From NCBI GenBank assembly GCA_947089905.1, contig CAMUMG010000001.1, forward strand, positions 62,001-126,000: 64,000 bases of DNA, given 5' to 3'. The translations under genes and the position numbers were made by a program. Positions 1 through 9,840 of this stretch are shown one piece after another. Source of the DNA: an uncultured Lachnospiraceae bacterium. Its GTDB lineage: Bacteria; Bacillota; Clostridia; Lachnospirales; Lachnospiraceae. The notes beneath the pieces are model-generated. The model made no database searches. It was not told the origin of the DNA and worked only from the letters and a program-made list of their open reading frames with translations. Position 1 is the stretch's first letter. Each line of letters starts with the position of its first letter.

Positions 1-1076
1 TTGATATGAATTTAACCAGAGCACAGTTTGATGAATTGACACATGATTTAGTAGATCGTACTACTATTCCAGTACAAAATGCTTTAAGAGATGCACAAAT
101 GTCTCCTTCCGAGTTAAGCAAGGTTCTTTTAGTTGGTGGTTCAACTCGTATACCAGCTGTACAAGACAAAGTAAGACAGTTGACAGGTCATGAGCCTAGT
201 AAGAGTTTGAATCCAGATGAATGTGTCGCTATCGGTGCATCCATTCAAGGCGGTAAATTAGCAGGTGATTCTGGCGCAGGTGATATTCTTTTATTAGATG
301 TTACTCCACTTTCTCTGTCCATTGAGACGATGGGGGGAATTGCAACTCGCTTGATCGAAAGAAATACAACAATTCCTACAAAGAAAAGTCAGATTTTTTC
401 TACAGCTGCAGATAATCAGACAGCGGTAGATATCAATGTAGTTCAGGGAGAAAGACAATTTGCAAAAGATAATAAAAGTCTTGGACAATTTCGTTTAGAT
501 GGAATCCCACCAGCAAGAAGAGGAGTTCCACAGATCGAAGTTACATTTGATATCGATGCAAATGGTATTGTAAATGTTTCCGCAAAAGATCTTGGAACAG
601 GAAAAGAGCAACATATTACAATTACAGCTGGTTCAAATATGTCAGAAGCAGATATTAATCGGGCAGTAAAAGAAGCAGCTGAGTTTGAAGCGCAAGATAA
701 AAGACGTAAAGAGGCTGTAGATACAAGAAATGATGCAGATGCTATGGTATTCCAGACAGAAAAGGCATTAAGTGAGGTTGGAGATAAGATTTCTCCAGAA
801 GAAAAGGCAACTGTTCAAGATGATCTAAATCATTTAAAGGATTTAGTTGAAAAGGCAAATCCAGAAGTAATGTCTGAAGGAGAAGTAGCAGATATTAAGG
901 CAGCAAAGGAAAAATTAATGAATAGTTCTCAGGCAGTATTTACAAAGATGTATGAGAAAATGCAAAGTAGTAATCAAGGTGCAGGTCCAGATATGGGAGC
1001 AGGCGAAGCGAATAATACACAAAATAACAGCTATGCAGGAGACGATGTAGTAGACGGAGATTATCGTGAAGTATAA
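1..1076 (+). CDS. dnaK: Chaperone DnaK (Hsp70), C-terminal part
   Basis: The gene is cut by the window start and reads open from base 3. What remains is the end of the ATPase domain ([24 protein letters not shown]), the peptide-binding beta-sandwich ([11 protein letters not shown] onward) and the helical lid, ending in the Hsp70-type acidic tail [11 protein letters not shown]. DnaK binds unfolded peptides in the cytoplasm in an ATP cycle driven by DnaJ and GrpE. dnaJ follows 130 bp downstream on the same strand, the usual Firmicute order. The heat-shock operator and grpE would lie upstream, outside the window. Confidence 0.97.
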   Translation, partial: DMNLTRAQFDELTHDLVDRTTIPVQNALRDAQMSPSELSKVLLVGGSTRIPAVQDKVRQLTGHEPSKSLNPDECVAIGASIQGGKLAGDSGAGDILLLDVTPLSLSIETMGGIATRLIERNTTIPTKKSQIFSTAADNQTAVDINVVQGERQFAKDNKSLGQFRLDGIPPARRGVPQIEVTFDIDANGIVNVSAKDLGTGKEQHITITAGSNMSEADINRAVKEAAEFEAQDKRRKEAVDTRNDADAMVFQTEKALSEVGDKISPEEKATVQDDLNHLKDLVEKANPEVMSEGEVADIKAAKEKLMNSSQAVFTKMYEKMQSSNQGAGPDMGAGEANNTQNNSYAGDDVVDGDYREV

Positions 1077-1111
1077 AAGTATTTGATAGTAACGCCGTAT
1101 CAATGCGGCAG

Positions 1112-1144
1112 GCAGATAGGCGGTCGAATAGACTGCCTATTTGC
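1112..1144 (+). other. dnaK-dnaJ intergenic hairpin
   Basis: A 14-bp stem (1112-1125 with 1131-1144, two G-U pairs) closes a 5-nt loop. No T-run follows, so it is more likely an mRNA-processing or stability element between dnaK and dnaJ than a terminator. Confidence 0.55.
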
Positions 1145-1206
1145 GGGTTAGAAAATAAGGTAATAAATGTACCGGTTCCGGTAAAAAGGCTCAGAGGAGG
1201 AGAGTT

Positions 1207-2352
1207 ATGGCAGAAAATAAGCGAGATTATTACGAGGTGCTTGGGATCGGAAAGGGTGCTTCAGATGATGAGATAAAAAAGGCATACCGCCAGTTGGCAA
1301 AAAAGTACCATCCAGATGCAAATCCAGGAGATAAAGAAGCAGAAGCAAAATTTAAGGAGGCTTCAGAAGCATATGCCATTTTAAGTGATCCAGAAAAGCG
1401 TAGACAATATGATCAATTCGGCCATTCCGCTTTCGAACAGGGCGGCGGAGCTGGAGGTTTTGATTTTACCAATATGGGGGATATGGGAGATATTTTTGGA
1501 GATATCTTCGGTGATTTATTTGGTGGCGGCAGAAGCAGAAGAGCAAACAATGGTCCAATGAAGGGATCAAATTTACGTACTACAATTCGTATCACTTTTG
1601 AGGAAGCATGTTTTGGAACAGAAAAAGAGTTGGAGTTAAATTTAAAAGATGAGTGTGGAACTTGTCATGGAACTGGGGCAAAACCAGGATCAAGTGCAGA
1701 AACTTGTTCTAAGTGTGGAGGAAGAGGTCAAGTAACCTATACACAACAGTCCTTATTTGGTATGGTTCGAAATGTTCAGACTTGCCCTGATTGTCGTGGA
1801 ACAGGAAAGATTATCAAGGAAAAATGCCCAGACTGTTATGGAAGTGGATATATTTCCAGAAAGAAAAAGATTCAAGTTTCTGTTCCAGCGGGAATTGACG
1901 ATGGACAAAGTATTCGAATTCGTGGTAAAGGAGAGCCGGGAAGTAATGGAGGAGAACGTGGAGATCTTTTAGTAGAGGTTGCAGTCAGTCGGCATCCGAT
2001 TTTTCAGCGTCAAGATTATGATATTTATTCTACTGCTCCAATGTCTTTTACTACAGCAGCTCTTGGTGGAGATGTACGAATTAGTACAGTTGACGGAGAT
2101 GTTTTATATACAGTAAAACCAGGTACACAGACAGATACCAAAGTACGTCTAAGAGGAAAAGGAGTGCCAACTCTCAGAAATAAAGATGTACGTGGAGATC
2201 ATTATGTCACTTTAATTGTTCAAGTACCAACAAAATTAAATGGAGAACAAAAAGAATTATTAGAAAAGTTTGCAAACAGTATAGGTGACAAACACGAAGA
2301 AACAGCTACAGAAACAGGAAAAGAGAAAAAGAAAAGATTTTGGGAAAAATAG
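1207..2352 (+). CDS. dnaJ: Chaperone DnaJ (Hsp40)
   Basis: Co-chaperone that stimulates DnaK ATPase and delivers substrates. The 381-residue protein has an N-terminal J domain with HPD at residues 35-37, a Gly/Phe-rich linker (about 75-118), four CxxCxGxG zinc motifs (C150/C153, C167/C170, C193/C196, C207/C210) and C-terminal substrate-binding domains. Length and order are those of a class I DnaJ. The start ATG follows the strong ribosome site GAGGAGAG. It lies in the dnaK operon and ends at a terminator-like hairpin. Confidence 0.98.
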   Translation: MAENKRDYYEVLGIGKGASDDEIKKAYRQLAKKYHPDANPGDKEAEAKFKEASEAYAILSDPEKRRQYDQFGHSAFEQGGGAGGFDFTNMGDMGDIFGDIFGDLFGGGRSRRANNGPMKGSNLRTTIRITFEEACFGTEKELELNLKDECGTCHGTGAKPGSSAETCSKCGGRGQVTYTQQSLFGMVRNVQTCPDCRGTGKIIKEKCPDCYGSGYISRKKKIQVSVPAGIDDGQSIRIRGKGEPGSNGGERGDLLVEVAVSRHPIFQRQDYDIYSTAPMSFTTAALGGDVRISTVDGDVLYTVKPGTQTDTKVRLRGKGVPTLRNKDVRGDHYVTLIVQVPTKLNGEQKELLEKFANSIGDKHEETATETGKEKKKRFWEK

Positions 2353-2362
2353 AAATAATAAA

Positions 2363-2408
2363 GAGTTCATACCGTAGGAGATAAAAAACTTTCGGTTTGG
2401 ACTTTTTT
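2363..2408 (+). terminator. Terminator after dnaJ
   Basis: An imperfect stem of about 12 bp (2363-2374 with 2393-2404, including G-U pairs) is followed by a T-run at 2403-2408. Confidence 0.6.
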
Positions 2409-2412
2409 ATTT

Positions 2413-2441
2413 TTGACATTCTATTTTTATCTATGTATAAT
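2413..2441 (+). promoter_or_regulatory. Sigma-A promoter of prmA
   Basis: TTGACA at 2413-2418, a 17-bp spacer and TATAAT at 2436-2441: a perfect consensus 34 bp ahead of the prmA start. Confidence 0.85.
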
Positions 2442-2474
2442 GAAAATTAATATATTAAAAGAGAGGATTTTTGT

Positions 2475-3485
2475 ATGAAATGGAAGAAAATTACGATTGA
2501 AACAACAACACAGGCAGAGGAATTAATAGAAGCTATACTTTTGGAACTTGGAATTGATAGCTTTGAAATAGAAGATCAGATACCGATTTCAAAAGAGGAT
2601 CAAAAAAAGATGTTTATTGATTTTCTTCCTGAAACTGATCCAACGGATTTAAAGGCGTACCTTTCGTTTTATAAAGAGGAAGAAGACGATTTAGAAAATT
2701 TATTAGAACAGATTCAAAAGGAAATGCTTAAATTGACTTCCTTTGTCGATTTAGGTTCTGGGAAAATAACCATTTCAGAAACAGAGGATAAAGATTGGAT
2801 TAATAATTGGAAGGAGTTTTTTAAACCATTTCGAGTAGATGATACCATTATCATTAAACCAACATGGGAGGAATTAAAAGAGAAAAAAGAAAATGATCTT
2901 GTGATTGAATTAGATCCCGGAACTGCATTTGGGACAGGAGCACATGAAACAACAAAACTTTGTATTGCAGGATTAAAGCACTATCTAAAACCAGAAAGTA
3001 AAGTTTTAGATTTAGGTTGTGGCAGTGGAATTTTATCTATTTTAAGCCGAAAGCTAGGGGCAGATTTTGTTGTGGGAACAGATATTGATAGCAATGCCAT
3101 AAAAGTATCAAAAGAAAACTGTACAGTCAATAGATTAAGTTCTGAAATCTGTTTAGATGTATTAAATACACAAGATAGTATAAAAGCTTTTAAGGCAGCC
3201 AAGATAGGATGCGGATTTCTTTGGTGTGATGTACTAAAAGATCAAAAGGCAAGAGATCTCTTAAAAGAAAAATTTGATCTAATAACAGCAAATATTTTAG
3301 CAGATGTTATTATACCATTAGCAGAAATAGCAAAAGATTTTTTAAAGCCAAATGGATATTTTATCAGTTCAGGAATTATTAACTCAAAAGCGGATGAAGT
3401 AGAAAAAGCGTTACTTTCAAATGATTGGAAGATTGTAGAGAAGAATTGTTTAAAAGATTGGTTTTGTTATATTGCAACACGATAA
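2475..3485 (+). CDS. prmA: Ribosomal protein L11 methyltransferase PrmA
   Basis: SAM-dependent methyltransferase that methylates lysines and the N-terminus of ribosomal protein L11. The N-terminal substrate-recognition domain (about 1-110) is followed by the PrmA signature GTGAHETT (153-160) and the SAM-binding motif I VLDLGCGSG (177-185). The post-I acidic residue is in VVGTDID, and a motif IV-like ITANILADV follows. Residues about 215-250 look like a short family-variable insertion. It is the first gene of a prmA-rsmE unit with its own consensus promoter. Confidence 0.95.
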   Translation: MKWKKITIETTTQAEELIEAILLELGIDSFEIEDQIPISKEDQKKMFIDFLPETDPTDLKAYLSFYKEEEDDLENLLEQIQKEMLKLTSFVDLGSGKITISETEDKDWINNWKEFFKPFRVDDTIIIKPTWEELKEKKENDLVIELDPGTAFGTGAHETTKLCIAGLKHYLKPESKVLDLGCGSGILSILSRKLGADFVVGTDIDSNAIKVSKENCTVNRLSSEICLDVLNTQDSIKAFKAAKIGCGFLWCDVLKDQKARDLLKEKFDLITANILADVIIPLAEIAKDFLKPNGYFISSGIINSKADEVEKALLSNDWKIVEKNCLKDWFCYIATR

Positions 3486-3585
3486 ACACAAGAAGAAAAC
3501 ACTTTTATTTTTAAGGGTAATGTGATATACTAAAATTTGTTTAAACTTTACCTTTTAAAAACGTTGAAAGGTCGGTATCGATGTC

Positions 3586-4347
3586 ATGTATCGTTTTTAT
3601 ATTGGAAACGGCAGGATAGAAGAAAACTATGCTATTTTAATTGGCAAAGATGTAAATCATATTAAAAATGTATTGCGAATGAAGTGTGGAGAACAACTTT
3701 TAGTTTGTACAACAGATGGAACACAATATTGTTGTAGAATTTTAGAATTTCAGGCAACACAAGTCATTACACAAATTGAATCACAAGAACAGTCTTTTGT
3801 TGAGCTTTCTATACCCATAACGTTATTTCAGGGAATTCCAAAGAGAGAAAAAATGGAATTTGTAATTCAAAAAGCAGTAGAGCTAGGAGTTTTTGAAATT
3901 GTACCTGTTATGACTAAGCGTGTTGTAGTAAAGCTTGAAGATGTAAAACGAGAGGAAAAAAAGTTAACACGCTGGCAAGCAATAGCAGAGAGTGCTGCCA
4001 AGCAGTCTGGGCGAGAAAAAATTCCAAAGATTCATCCTGTTATGAATTGGAATGAAGCATTAAATTATTCAAAGGGATTAGATATGACAATGATTCCCTA
4101 TGAATTAGAAAAAGATAAGGGAATGAGAGATACAAAAGAGTGGATACAAAAAGCGTGTACAAAAAATTCAGTAGGAATTTTTATCGGTCCAGAAGGTGGT
4201 TTTGAAGTAGACGAAATTTTAATGGCTAAAGCAGTAAATATAGTACCAATCAGTTTAGGAAGAAGAATTTTAAGAACAGAGACAGCTGCGATAACAGCAC
4301 TTTCGATTTTAATGTACGAATTGGAATGTCATATAGAAAATAGTTGA
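3586..4347 (+). CDS. rsmE: 16S rRNA (uracil-1498-N3) methyltransferase RsmE
   Basis: SPOUT-class methyltransferase acting on U1498 of 16S rRNA. An N-terminal PUA-like domain (RFYIGNGRI start) precedes the SPOUT knot with GPEGG at 201-205 and SLGRRILRTETA, the family's SAM-binding knot signature. Its 253 residues match the usual size. It lies 100 bp after prmA, a common Firmicute pairing of ribosome modification genes, and is followed closely by the cysteine desulfurase. Confidence 0.95.
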   Translation: MYRFYIGNGRIEENYAILIGKDVNHIKNVLRMKCGEQLLVCTTDGTQYCCRILEFQATQVITQIESQEQSFVELSIPITLFQGIPKREKMEFVIQKAVELGVFEIVPVMTKRVVVKLEDVKREEKKLTRWQAIAESAAKQSGREKIPKIHPVMNWNEALNYSKGLDMTMIPYELEKDKGMRDTKEWIQKACTKNSVGIFIGPEGGFEVDEILMAKAVNIVPISLGRRILRTETAAITALSILMYELECHIENS

Positions 4348-4365
4348 TAAGGAAAAAAGTTAGTT

Positions 4366-5526
4366 ATGGAAGCATATTTAGATAATGCAGCGACGACAAA
4401 GGTATTTTTTAGGGCAGCACAAAAAATGTTGCAGATGATGCAAAAAGACTATGGAAATCCATCTTCTCTGCATAAAAAAGGTGTAGAAGCAGAACAACAA
4501 TTAAAAGAGGCAAGAGAAATAATTGCACGTTCATTAAAGGTACTTCCAAAAGAAATTATTTTTACTTCTGGAGGAACAGAAGCAAATAACTTGGCAATTA
4601 TTGGAACAGCTATGGCAAATCGGAGAGCAGGAAATCATATTATTACTTCCTGTTTTGAACATGCCTCTGTTCACCAGCCATTTTTGTATTTAAAAGAACA
4701 GGGGTTTGATGTAGATTTTGTGTCTGTAGATTCAAATGGTCATATAGATCGAAATCAACTGATATCTCTAATACGTGATGATACTATTTTAGTTTCTATA
4801 GTATATGTAAATAATGAGATAGGAGCTATTCAAAATATAGAATCTTTAGTTCATGCAGTGAAATCAATCAATAAAAATATAGTATTTCATACAGATGCAG
4901 TTCAAGCCTATGGAAAGTTAAAAATTTTTCCAAATAAAGAAGGCATTGATCTTCTTTCTGCGAGTGGACATAAAATACATGGACCAAAGGGAAGTGGTTT
5001 TTTATATATCCGAGAGAAAAGTAAAATAAAACCACAGATATTAGGCGGCGGGCAACAAGAGGGAATACGTTCTGGAACAGAAAATGTACCTGCTATTGTT
5101 GGATTAAAAGAAGCTGTTTTAGAATATTTTACAGACCATGAAAAAAAGATAACCAAACTTTATGAGTGTAAAAAAAGACTTATAGAACAGCTTTTACAAA
5201 TAGAGGGTGTAGTGGTTCATGCTTTGGGGGCAGATGTACAAAGTGCACCTCATATTGTAAGCGTAGGATTTGAAGGAATTAGTCGAAGCGAAGTGTTACT
5301 GCATATGTTAGAGGAACAAGGGGTTTTTGTTTCTTCTGGCTCTGCGTGCTCGTCAAATCATCCTGGCATTAGCAGTAGTCTAATGGCAATTGGTGTAGAC
5401 AAAAAGTTTCTCAATTCTACATTACGGTTTTCCTTTTCTCTAGAAACAACTGTAGAGGAAATCGATTATGCAGTTGCAGTCTTAAAAGAAGTTTTGCCTA
5501 AAGCAAGAAGATTTACTAGGCGTTAA
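4366..5526 (+). CDS. Cysteine desulfurase (IscS/NifS family)
   Basis: PLP enzyme that removes sulfur from cysteine as an enzyme persulfide. Visible features are the N-terminal YLDNAATT, the PLP lysine K203 in SASGHKIHGPKG, and the catalytic cysteine C328 in SSGSACSSNHPG. It lies 18 bp after rsmE and its stop overlaps the region just ahead of thiI. That linkage indicates it is the dedicated sulfur donor for ThiI in 4-thiouridine and/or thiazole synthesis rather than a general Fe-S assembly enzyme. This partner assignment is inferred from context. Confidence 0.93.
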   Translation: MEAYLDNAATTKVFFRAAQKMLQMMQKDYGNPSSLHKKGVEAEQQLKEAREIIARSLKVLPKEIIFTSGGTEANNLAIIGTAMANRRAGNHIITSCFEHASVHQPFLYLKEQGFDVDFVSVDSNGHIDRNQLISLIRDDTILVSIVYVNNEIGAIQNIESLVHAVKSINKNIVFHTDAVQAYGKLKIFPNKEGIDLLSASGHKIHGPKGSGFLYIREKSKIKPQILGGGQQEGIRSGTENVPAIVGLKEAVLEYFTDHEKKITKLYECKKRLIEQLLQIEGVVVHALGADVQSAPHIVSVGFEGISRSEVLLHMLEEQGVFVSSGSACSSNHPGISSSLMAIGVDKKFLNSTLRFSFSLETTVEEIDYAVAVLKEVLPKARRFTRR

Positions 5527-5552
5527 TGATAAAAGATTACTTGGAGGAAAAA

Positions 5553-6734
5553 ATGAATTATAAAGCATTTTTAGTTAAATATGCAGAAATTGGAGTAAAG
5601 GGAAATAATAGACATATCTTTGAAAAAGCTCTTAGAGATCGTATTTTGCAAAAACTCTCTCCTTTGGGAGATTACCATGTAGTCAGAGAACAGGGAAGAA
5701 TTTTTATTGAATGTCCAGATGTCTATGATTATGAAGATACGATAGAAGCATTAAAACATACATTTGGAGTTTGGGGGTTTAGTCCAGTAGTAGTAATAGA
5801 ACAAATGGATTGGGAAAATCTTGTAGAAAGTGTTTGTGAGTATGTTGGACAATGTTATGAAAATAAAAATTTTACATTTAAAATAGAAGCAAAGCGGGCA
5901 GATAAACAGTATCCAATTACATCTCCAGAAATGTGCAGTAAATTAGGAGAAGCTTTATTAGAACGGTTTTTGGATCTTCGAGTAGATGTACACAATCCAG
6001 AAAAGAGGATTACATTAGAAGTAAGAAAACGGGCATATATTTATTCAGAAACAATAAAGGGACCGGGCGGAATGCCAATTGGAACAGCAGGCAGTGCCAT
6101 GTTATTGCTTTCTGGTGGAATCGACAGCCCAGTGGCAGGATATCAGATTGCAAAACGAGGAGTGGTTGTGAATGCAGTTTATTTTCATGCTCCGCCATAT
6201 ACAAGTGAAAGAGCAAAACAAAAGGTAGTTGATTTAGCAAAACAATTATCAAAATACACAGGCACTCTTCGGTTATATATTGTAAATTTTACTAAAATAC
6301 AAATGGAAATCTATGAAACATGTCCTCATGAACAACTTACTATTTTAATGCGTCGTTTTATGATGCGAATTGCTCAAGTCTTTGCAGAAAAAGAAAATTG
6401 TTTAGGTTTGGTGACAGGAGAGAGCATTGGACAGGTAGCAAGTCAAACAATGCACAGTTTATTTGCTACAAATGCTGTTTGTACCATGCCTGTTTATCGA
6501 CCATTAATTGGATTGGATAAAGAAGAAATTGTTGTAGCGGCAAAAAAGATTGGTACCTATGAAACTTCTATTTTACCTTATGAAGATTGTTGTACTATTT
6601 TTGTAGCAAAACATCCAGTAACACATCCAAATCTATCTAGCATTGAAAAATCGGAGTTACTTCTTGATGAACATATAAAAGAATTGATAACAGAAGCGGT
6701 CGAATCAGCAGAATTGCTAATAATCAACCCTTAA
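5553..6734 (+). CDS. thiI: tRNA 4-thiouridine synthase ThiI
   Basis: ATP-dependent tRNA U8 sulfurtransferase. An N-terminal ferredoxin-like region, a THUMP domain (about 60-165) and a PP-loop adenylation domain with SGGIDSP near residue 187 are present. There is no C-terminal rhodanese domain, the usual short Firmicute form, in which the desulfurase transfers sulfur directly. I chose the ATG at 5553 because TTGGAGGA lies just ahead of it. An in-frame ATG at 5526 overlaps the desulfurase stop and has no such site. Confidence 0.95.
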   Translation: MNYKAFLVKYAEIGVKGNNRHIFEKALRDRILQKLSPLGDYHVVREQGRIFIECPDVYDYEDTIEALKHTFGVWGFSPVVVIEQMDWENLVESVCEYVGQCYENKNFTFKIEAKRADKQYPITSPEMCSKLGEALLERFLDLRVDVHNPEKRITLEVRKRAYIYSETIKGPGGMPIGTAGSAMLLLSGGIDSPVAGYQIAKRGVVVNAVYFHAPPYTSERAKQKVVDLAKQLSKYTGTLRLYIVNFTKIQMEIYETCPHEQLTILMRRFMMRIAQVFAEKENCLGLVTGESIGQVASQTMHSLFATNAVCTMPVYRPLIGLDKEEIVVAAKKIGTYETSILPYEDCCTIFVAKHPVTHPNLSSIEKSELLLDEHIKELITEAVESAELLIINP

Positions 6735-6741
6735 ATGAAAA

Positions 6742-6772
6742 GAGGATACAGTTCTTTGTATCCTCCCCTTAC
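6742..6772. terminator. Convergent terminator thiI / HPr-like
   Basis: An 8-bp stem (6742-6749 with 6758-6765) with an 8-nt loop lies between convergent genes. A T-rich stretch follows at 6772-6777. Confidence 0.6.
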
Positions 6773-6813
6773 TTTTTAAACCCTCTTAATCTGTAAGATG
6801 TTCTAAACGATCC

Positions 6814-7047
6814 TTATTCTACGATGTACGGACGTATTGCGTCAAGAATTTGATCGACACCCTCTTCACTATGTATATTCAGATCGATTGGCTTAGATAA
6901 ATCAAGGCTGAATATACCCATAATGGATTTTGCATCAATAACATATCTTCCAGATACTAGATCAAAATCAGTATCAAATTTTGTAACATCGTTTACGAAT
7001 GCCTTTACCTTATCGATTGAGTTTAAAGAAATTTTCACTGCCTTCAT
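6814..7047 (-). CDS. HPr-like protein lacking the phosphocarrier histidine
   Basis: A 77-residue protein with the HPr fold pattern. The regulatory-serine segment KSIMGIFSLDL is clearly the counterpart of KSIMGVMSLG in Bacillus HPr, where Ser46 is phosphorylated by HPr kinase. The active-site histidine motif (GIHTRPA in HPr) is absent; the corresponding stretch reads LNSIDKVK. This is the situation of Bacillus Crh, which cannot accept phosphate from EI but can act as a CcpA co-regulator when serine-phosphorylated. Function here is inferred. Start supported by AAGGAGGAG on the minus strand. Confidence 0.8.
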   Translation of the reverse strand: MKAVKISLNSIDKVKAFVNDVTKFDTDFDLVSGRYVIDAKSIMGIFSLDLSKPIDLNIHSEEGVDQILDAIRPYIVE

Positions 7048-7185
7048 TGGAAACTCCTCCTTTTATTTTGATCATTCTAAGTGATTAGTCTATTTATCCT
7101 GTTACAATTATATACTACAATCTTAATAATTAAAAGTCAATATACAAAGTACATAAAAATGGAATCTAGGAAAGGAATTAAAAGA

Positions 7186-8601
7186 TTGAAACAAATGAAA
7201 GAATATGAAAACTATAAAAATATAAAAGGAAAACGGACTGCATTTTTAAATTTAGGATGTAAAGTAAATGCTTATGAAACAGAAGCGATGCAACAGATGT
7301 TTATCAAGGCAGGAGCAGTATTAGTGGCATTTGAAGAAAAAGCGGATATATATTTGATTAATACTTGTACAGTAACGAATATCGCAGATCGTAAATCCAG
7401 ACAGATGCTACATCGGGCAAAACATAACAATCCAGACGCTTTGGTTGCAGCAATTGGATGTTATGCACAAGCAGCAGGAAAAGAGTTACTATCAGATGAG
7501 GCTGTAGATGTAGTAATTGGAACAAATCATAAAAAAGAGATTGTGAAAATTATAGATCAGTTGTTACAGAAACGTTTTATAGAGAAAGAAAAAAAAGAGG
7601 TATTTTTAACTGAAACTTCTGCTTTGACAGAATATGAATCACTATCATTAGAAACAGTGACAGAAAAAACCAGAGCATATTTAAAAGTACAAGATGGATG
7701 TAATCAATTTTGCAGTTATTGTATTATTCCATATACAAGAGGAAGAATTCGCAGCAGAAGTATAGTAGAAGTAGCAGAGGAAGCAAAAAGACTTGCTATG
7801 CAAGGATATAAAGAACTTGTACTAACTGGAATTCATTTATCCTCTTATGGATTAGAAAAAGATACAAAAAAAGAACAGCCATTAGTTAATTTGATTCAGG
7901 TATTAAATCAAATAGAAGGTATTGAACGAATTCGATTAGGTTCTATTGAGCCAAGGATTATTACAAAGGAGTTTGTAGAGGCTTTATCAAACTTAAAAAA
8001 AGTCTGTCCTCATTTTCATTTATCTTTACAAAGTGGCTCAGATACAACTCTTACTAGAATGAACAGAAAATATACTACAAAGCAATATCGTCAAAGCTGT
8101 GAATTATTAAGAACATATTGGGAGAACCCGGCATTAACTACAGATGTCATTGTAGGATTTCCCGGAGAGACAAAAGAAGAATTTGAAGAAACCAAACAGT
8201 TTCTACAAGAAATTGCATTTGCACAAATGCACATTTTTAAATTTTCAAAAAGAAAAGGGACTCCTGCATGGAAAATGCAAAATCAGATTCCAGAACAGAT
8301 AAAAACTCAAAGAAGTCAATGTCTTATGGAACTAGAAAAGAATTTAAAAACAAGTTTTGAAGAGCTTTTTACAGATCAAATACAAGATGTACTTTGGGAA
8401 GAGGCAGTGAAATTTGATTCGAATTGGTATATGGTAGGACATACAACACGATATGAGAAAATTGCTCTTTTGCTAGATAGGATAATAACTGCAAAAAAAC
8501 TTCGAAATCAAATTTCTCCTGTTTTGTTATCAAAAGAACGTATCAAAGAAATTCGAATTGGATTAACCTGCAAAGGAAACAATACATTTACAAACATTTA
8601 A
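7186..8601 (+). CDS. mtaB: tRNA (N6-threonylcarbamoyladenosine-37-C2) methylthiotransferase MtaB
   Basis: Radical-SAM enzyme that adds a methylthio group to t6A37 in tRNA. The N-terminal UPF0004 domain has the three cluster cysteines in NLGCKVN, NTCTVT and IGCYAQ. The radical-SAM motif CNQFCSYC supplies C172, C176 and C179. A C-terminal TRAM-like tail is short and divergent. GCKVN rather than the MiaB pattern supports MtaB. The start is uncertain: TTG at 7186 has AGGAAAGG 9 bp ahead. ATGs at 7159 and 7195 are alternatives, and the reading frame is open back to 7081. Confidence 0.9.
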   Translation: MKQMKEYENYKNIKGKRTAFLNLGCKVNAYETEAMQQMFIKAGAVLVAFEEKADIYLINTCTVTNIADRKSRQMLHRAKHNNPDALVAAIGCYAQAAGKELLSDEAVDVVIGTNHKKEIVKIIDQLLQKRFIEKEKKEVFLTETSALTEYESLSLETVTEKTRAYLKVQDGCNQFCSYCIIPYTRGRIRSRSIVEVAEEAKRLAMQGYKELVLTGIHLSSYGLEKDTKKEQPLVNLIQVLNQIEGIERIRLGSIEPRIITKEFVEALSNLKKVCPHFHLSLQSGSDTTLTRMNRKYTTKQYRQSCELLRTYWENPALTTDVIVGFPGETKEEFEETKQFLQEIAFAQMHIFKFSKRKGTPAWKMQNQIPEQIKTQRSQCLMELEKNLKTSFEELFTDQIQDVLWEEAVKFDSNWYMVGHTTRYEKIALLLDRIITAKKLRNQISPVLLSKERIKEIRIGLTCKGNNTFTNI

Positions 8602-8602
8602 G

Positions 8603-8631
8603 TTGAATTATTTAAAAATTTGTATTATGAT
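8603..8631 (+). promoter_or_regulatory. Promoter of ireB-ruvX operon
   Basis: TTGAAT at 8603-8608, a 17-bp spacer and TATGAT at 8626-8631, ahead of ireB. Confidence 0.6.
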
Positions 8632-8685
8632 ATAACTAACTAAGTAAAGATTACAGTTGAGATTGGCTAGGAGAGGTTAGGTAAG

Positions 8686-8946
8686 ATGCAGGAGATAAAT
8701 AATACGCAGTATTTTAAAGTGCAAAAAGATCCAGCACAGTCAGTACAAGAAGTTATTAATACGGTTTACTGTGCTCTTGTAGAAAAGGGCTATAATCCAG
8801 TAAGTCAGATTGTTGGATATATTATGTCTGGAGATCCAACCTACATCACAAACCATAGAAATGCCAGAAGCCTCATTATGAAAGTGGAACGAGATGAAAT
8901 TATTGAAGAACTGCTCAAAAATTATATTGACAGTCGCTTAAAATAA
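8686..8946 (+). CDS. IreB family regulatory phosphoprotein
   Basis: An 86-residue member of the IreB (DUF965) family. In Enterococcus, IreB is phosphorylated by the PASTA kinase IreK and tunes cell-envelope stress resistance. Family hallmarks visible are the central [25 protein letters not shown] stretch (given in part) and the C-terminal [13 protein letters not shown]. It heads the conserved Firmicute cluster ireB-ruvX-DUF1292-fur, with ruvX about 50 bp downstream. Confidence 0.93.
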   Translation: MQEINNTQYFKVQKDPAQSVQEVINTVYCALVEKGYNPVSQIVGYIMSGDPTYITNHRNARSLIMKVERDEIIEELLKNYIDSRLK

Positions 8947-8998
8947 TTCATACTTGATTGGACACAGATGGAACGGATGGAAAGATACGAGGAATAGT

Positions 8999-9430
8999 AT
9001 GCGGATTATGGGATTGGACTATGGAGCAATAACAGTTGGAGTTGCAATAAGTGATGAATTATTATTGACAGCACAAGCTATAGAGGTAATCAGACGTAAG
9101 CAGGAGAATAAACTTCGTCAAACCTATGCGAGAATTGAAGCATTAGCACAACAATATGATGTAGAGGAAATTGTAGTTGGATATCCAAAAAATATGGACA
9201 ATTCCATTGGAGAACGTGCGGTTAAATCTGAAGAATTTGCAGAAAATATAAAAAGAAGGACTGGTCTAACAGTAACACTTTGGGACGAGCGACTGACTAC
9301 AGTAGCTGCCCACCAAGTTTTAAAGGAAAGTGGTATTGGGCGGAAACAGACAGCAGCAGTAGTAGATAAACTAGCAGCTGTATTTATTTTACAAGGGTAT
9401 TTAGATCTACGCAGACAGAAAAATTCTTAG
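8999..9430 (+). CDS. ruvX: Holliday junction resolvase-like RuvX (YqgF)
   Basis: RNase H-like nuclease of the YqgF/RuvX family, implicated in pre-16S rRNA 5' maturation. [16 protein letters not shown] holds the first catalytic Asp, [12 protein letters not shown] the second strand motif and LWDERLTT the third acidic pair. From the ATG at 8999 the product is 143 residues, typical for the family. GAGGA lies 5 bp ahead. A TTG at 8954 would add 15 residues of unlikely sequence. Confidence 0.93.
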   Translation: MRIMGLDYGAITVGVAISDELLLTAQAIEVIRRKQENKLRQTYARIEALAQQYDVEEIVVGYPKNMDNSIGERAVKSEEFAENIKRRTGLTVTLWDERLTTVAAHQVLKESGIGRKQTAAVVDKLAAVFILQGYLDLRRQKNS

Positions 9431-9487
9431 AAATAGAAAAGTATATTAAGTAACAGTAATGGCAGTAAAGAAAGGTATCAAACATAT

Positions 9488-9769
9488 ATGGAAAATGAAG
9501 TAAAAAACAGTAATCAAATTGTATTGACTGCACAAGGAGAAGAAACTATTTTTTATGTTTTAGAACAGACAACATTAAATGGAGTTAATTATTTATTAGT
9601 AACAGATAAAGAGGAAGAAGAGGCAGAAGCTTATATTTTAAAAGACAGTTCTGATCCATCAGAAGAAGAAGCACTTTATACTATGGTAGAGGATGAAAAA
9701 GAGTTATCTTTAATTGCTGAAATTTTTGAAGAACTCTTAGATGATGTGGAATTAGTATCACAGGAATAA
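9488..9769 (+). CDS. DUF1292 family protein
   Basis: A 93-residue, very acidic protein (pattern VLTAQGEE...YYVLEQTTLNG...YLLVTDKE) of the DUF1292 family. Its position after ruvX is conserved across Firmicutes. The biochemical role is unknown. It has no membrane segment or signal peptide and is probably a small cytoplasmic protein co-transcribed with ireB and ruvX. Confidence 0.88.
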   Translation: MENEVKNSNQIVLTAQGEETIFYVLEQTTLNGVNYLLVTDKEEEEAEAYILKDSSDPSEEEALYTMVEDEKELSLIAEIFEELLDDVELVSQE

Positions 9770-9840
9770 ACTTGTGAGAAACTAGACAGGAATTTTTAAG
9801 GCATACGATATGCACAGAAGTTGGAACAGTAGGTGAGGAC

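Noticed and set aside
1112..1144. Terminator between dnaK and dnaJ
   Set aside because: The hairpin is strong but has no T-run, and the genes are expected to be co-transcribed.
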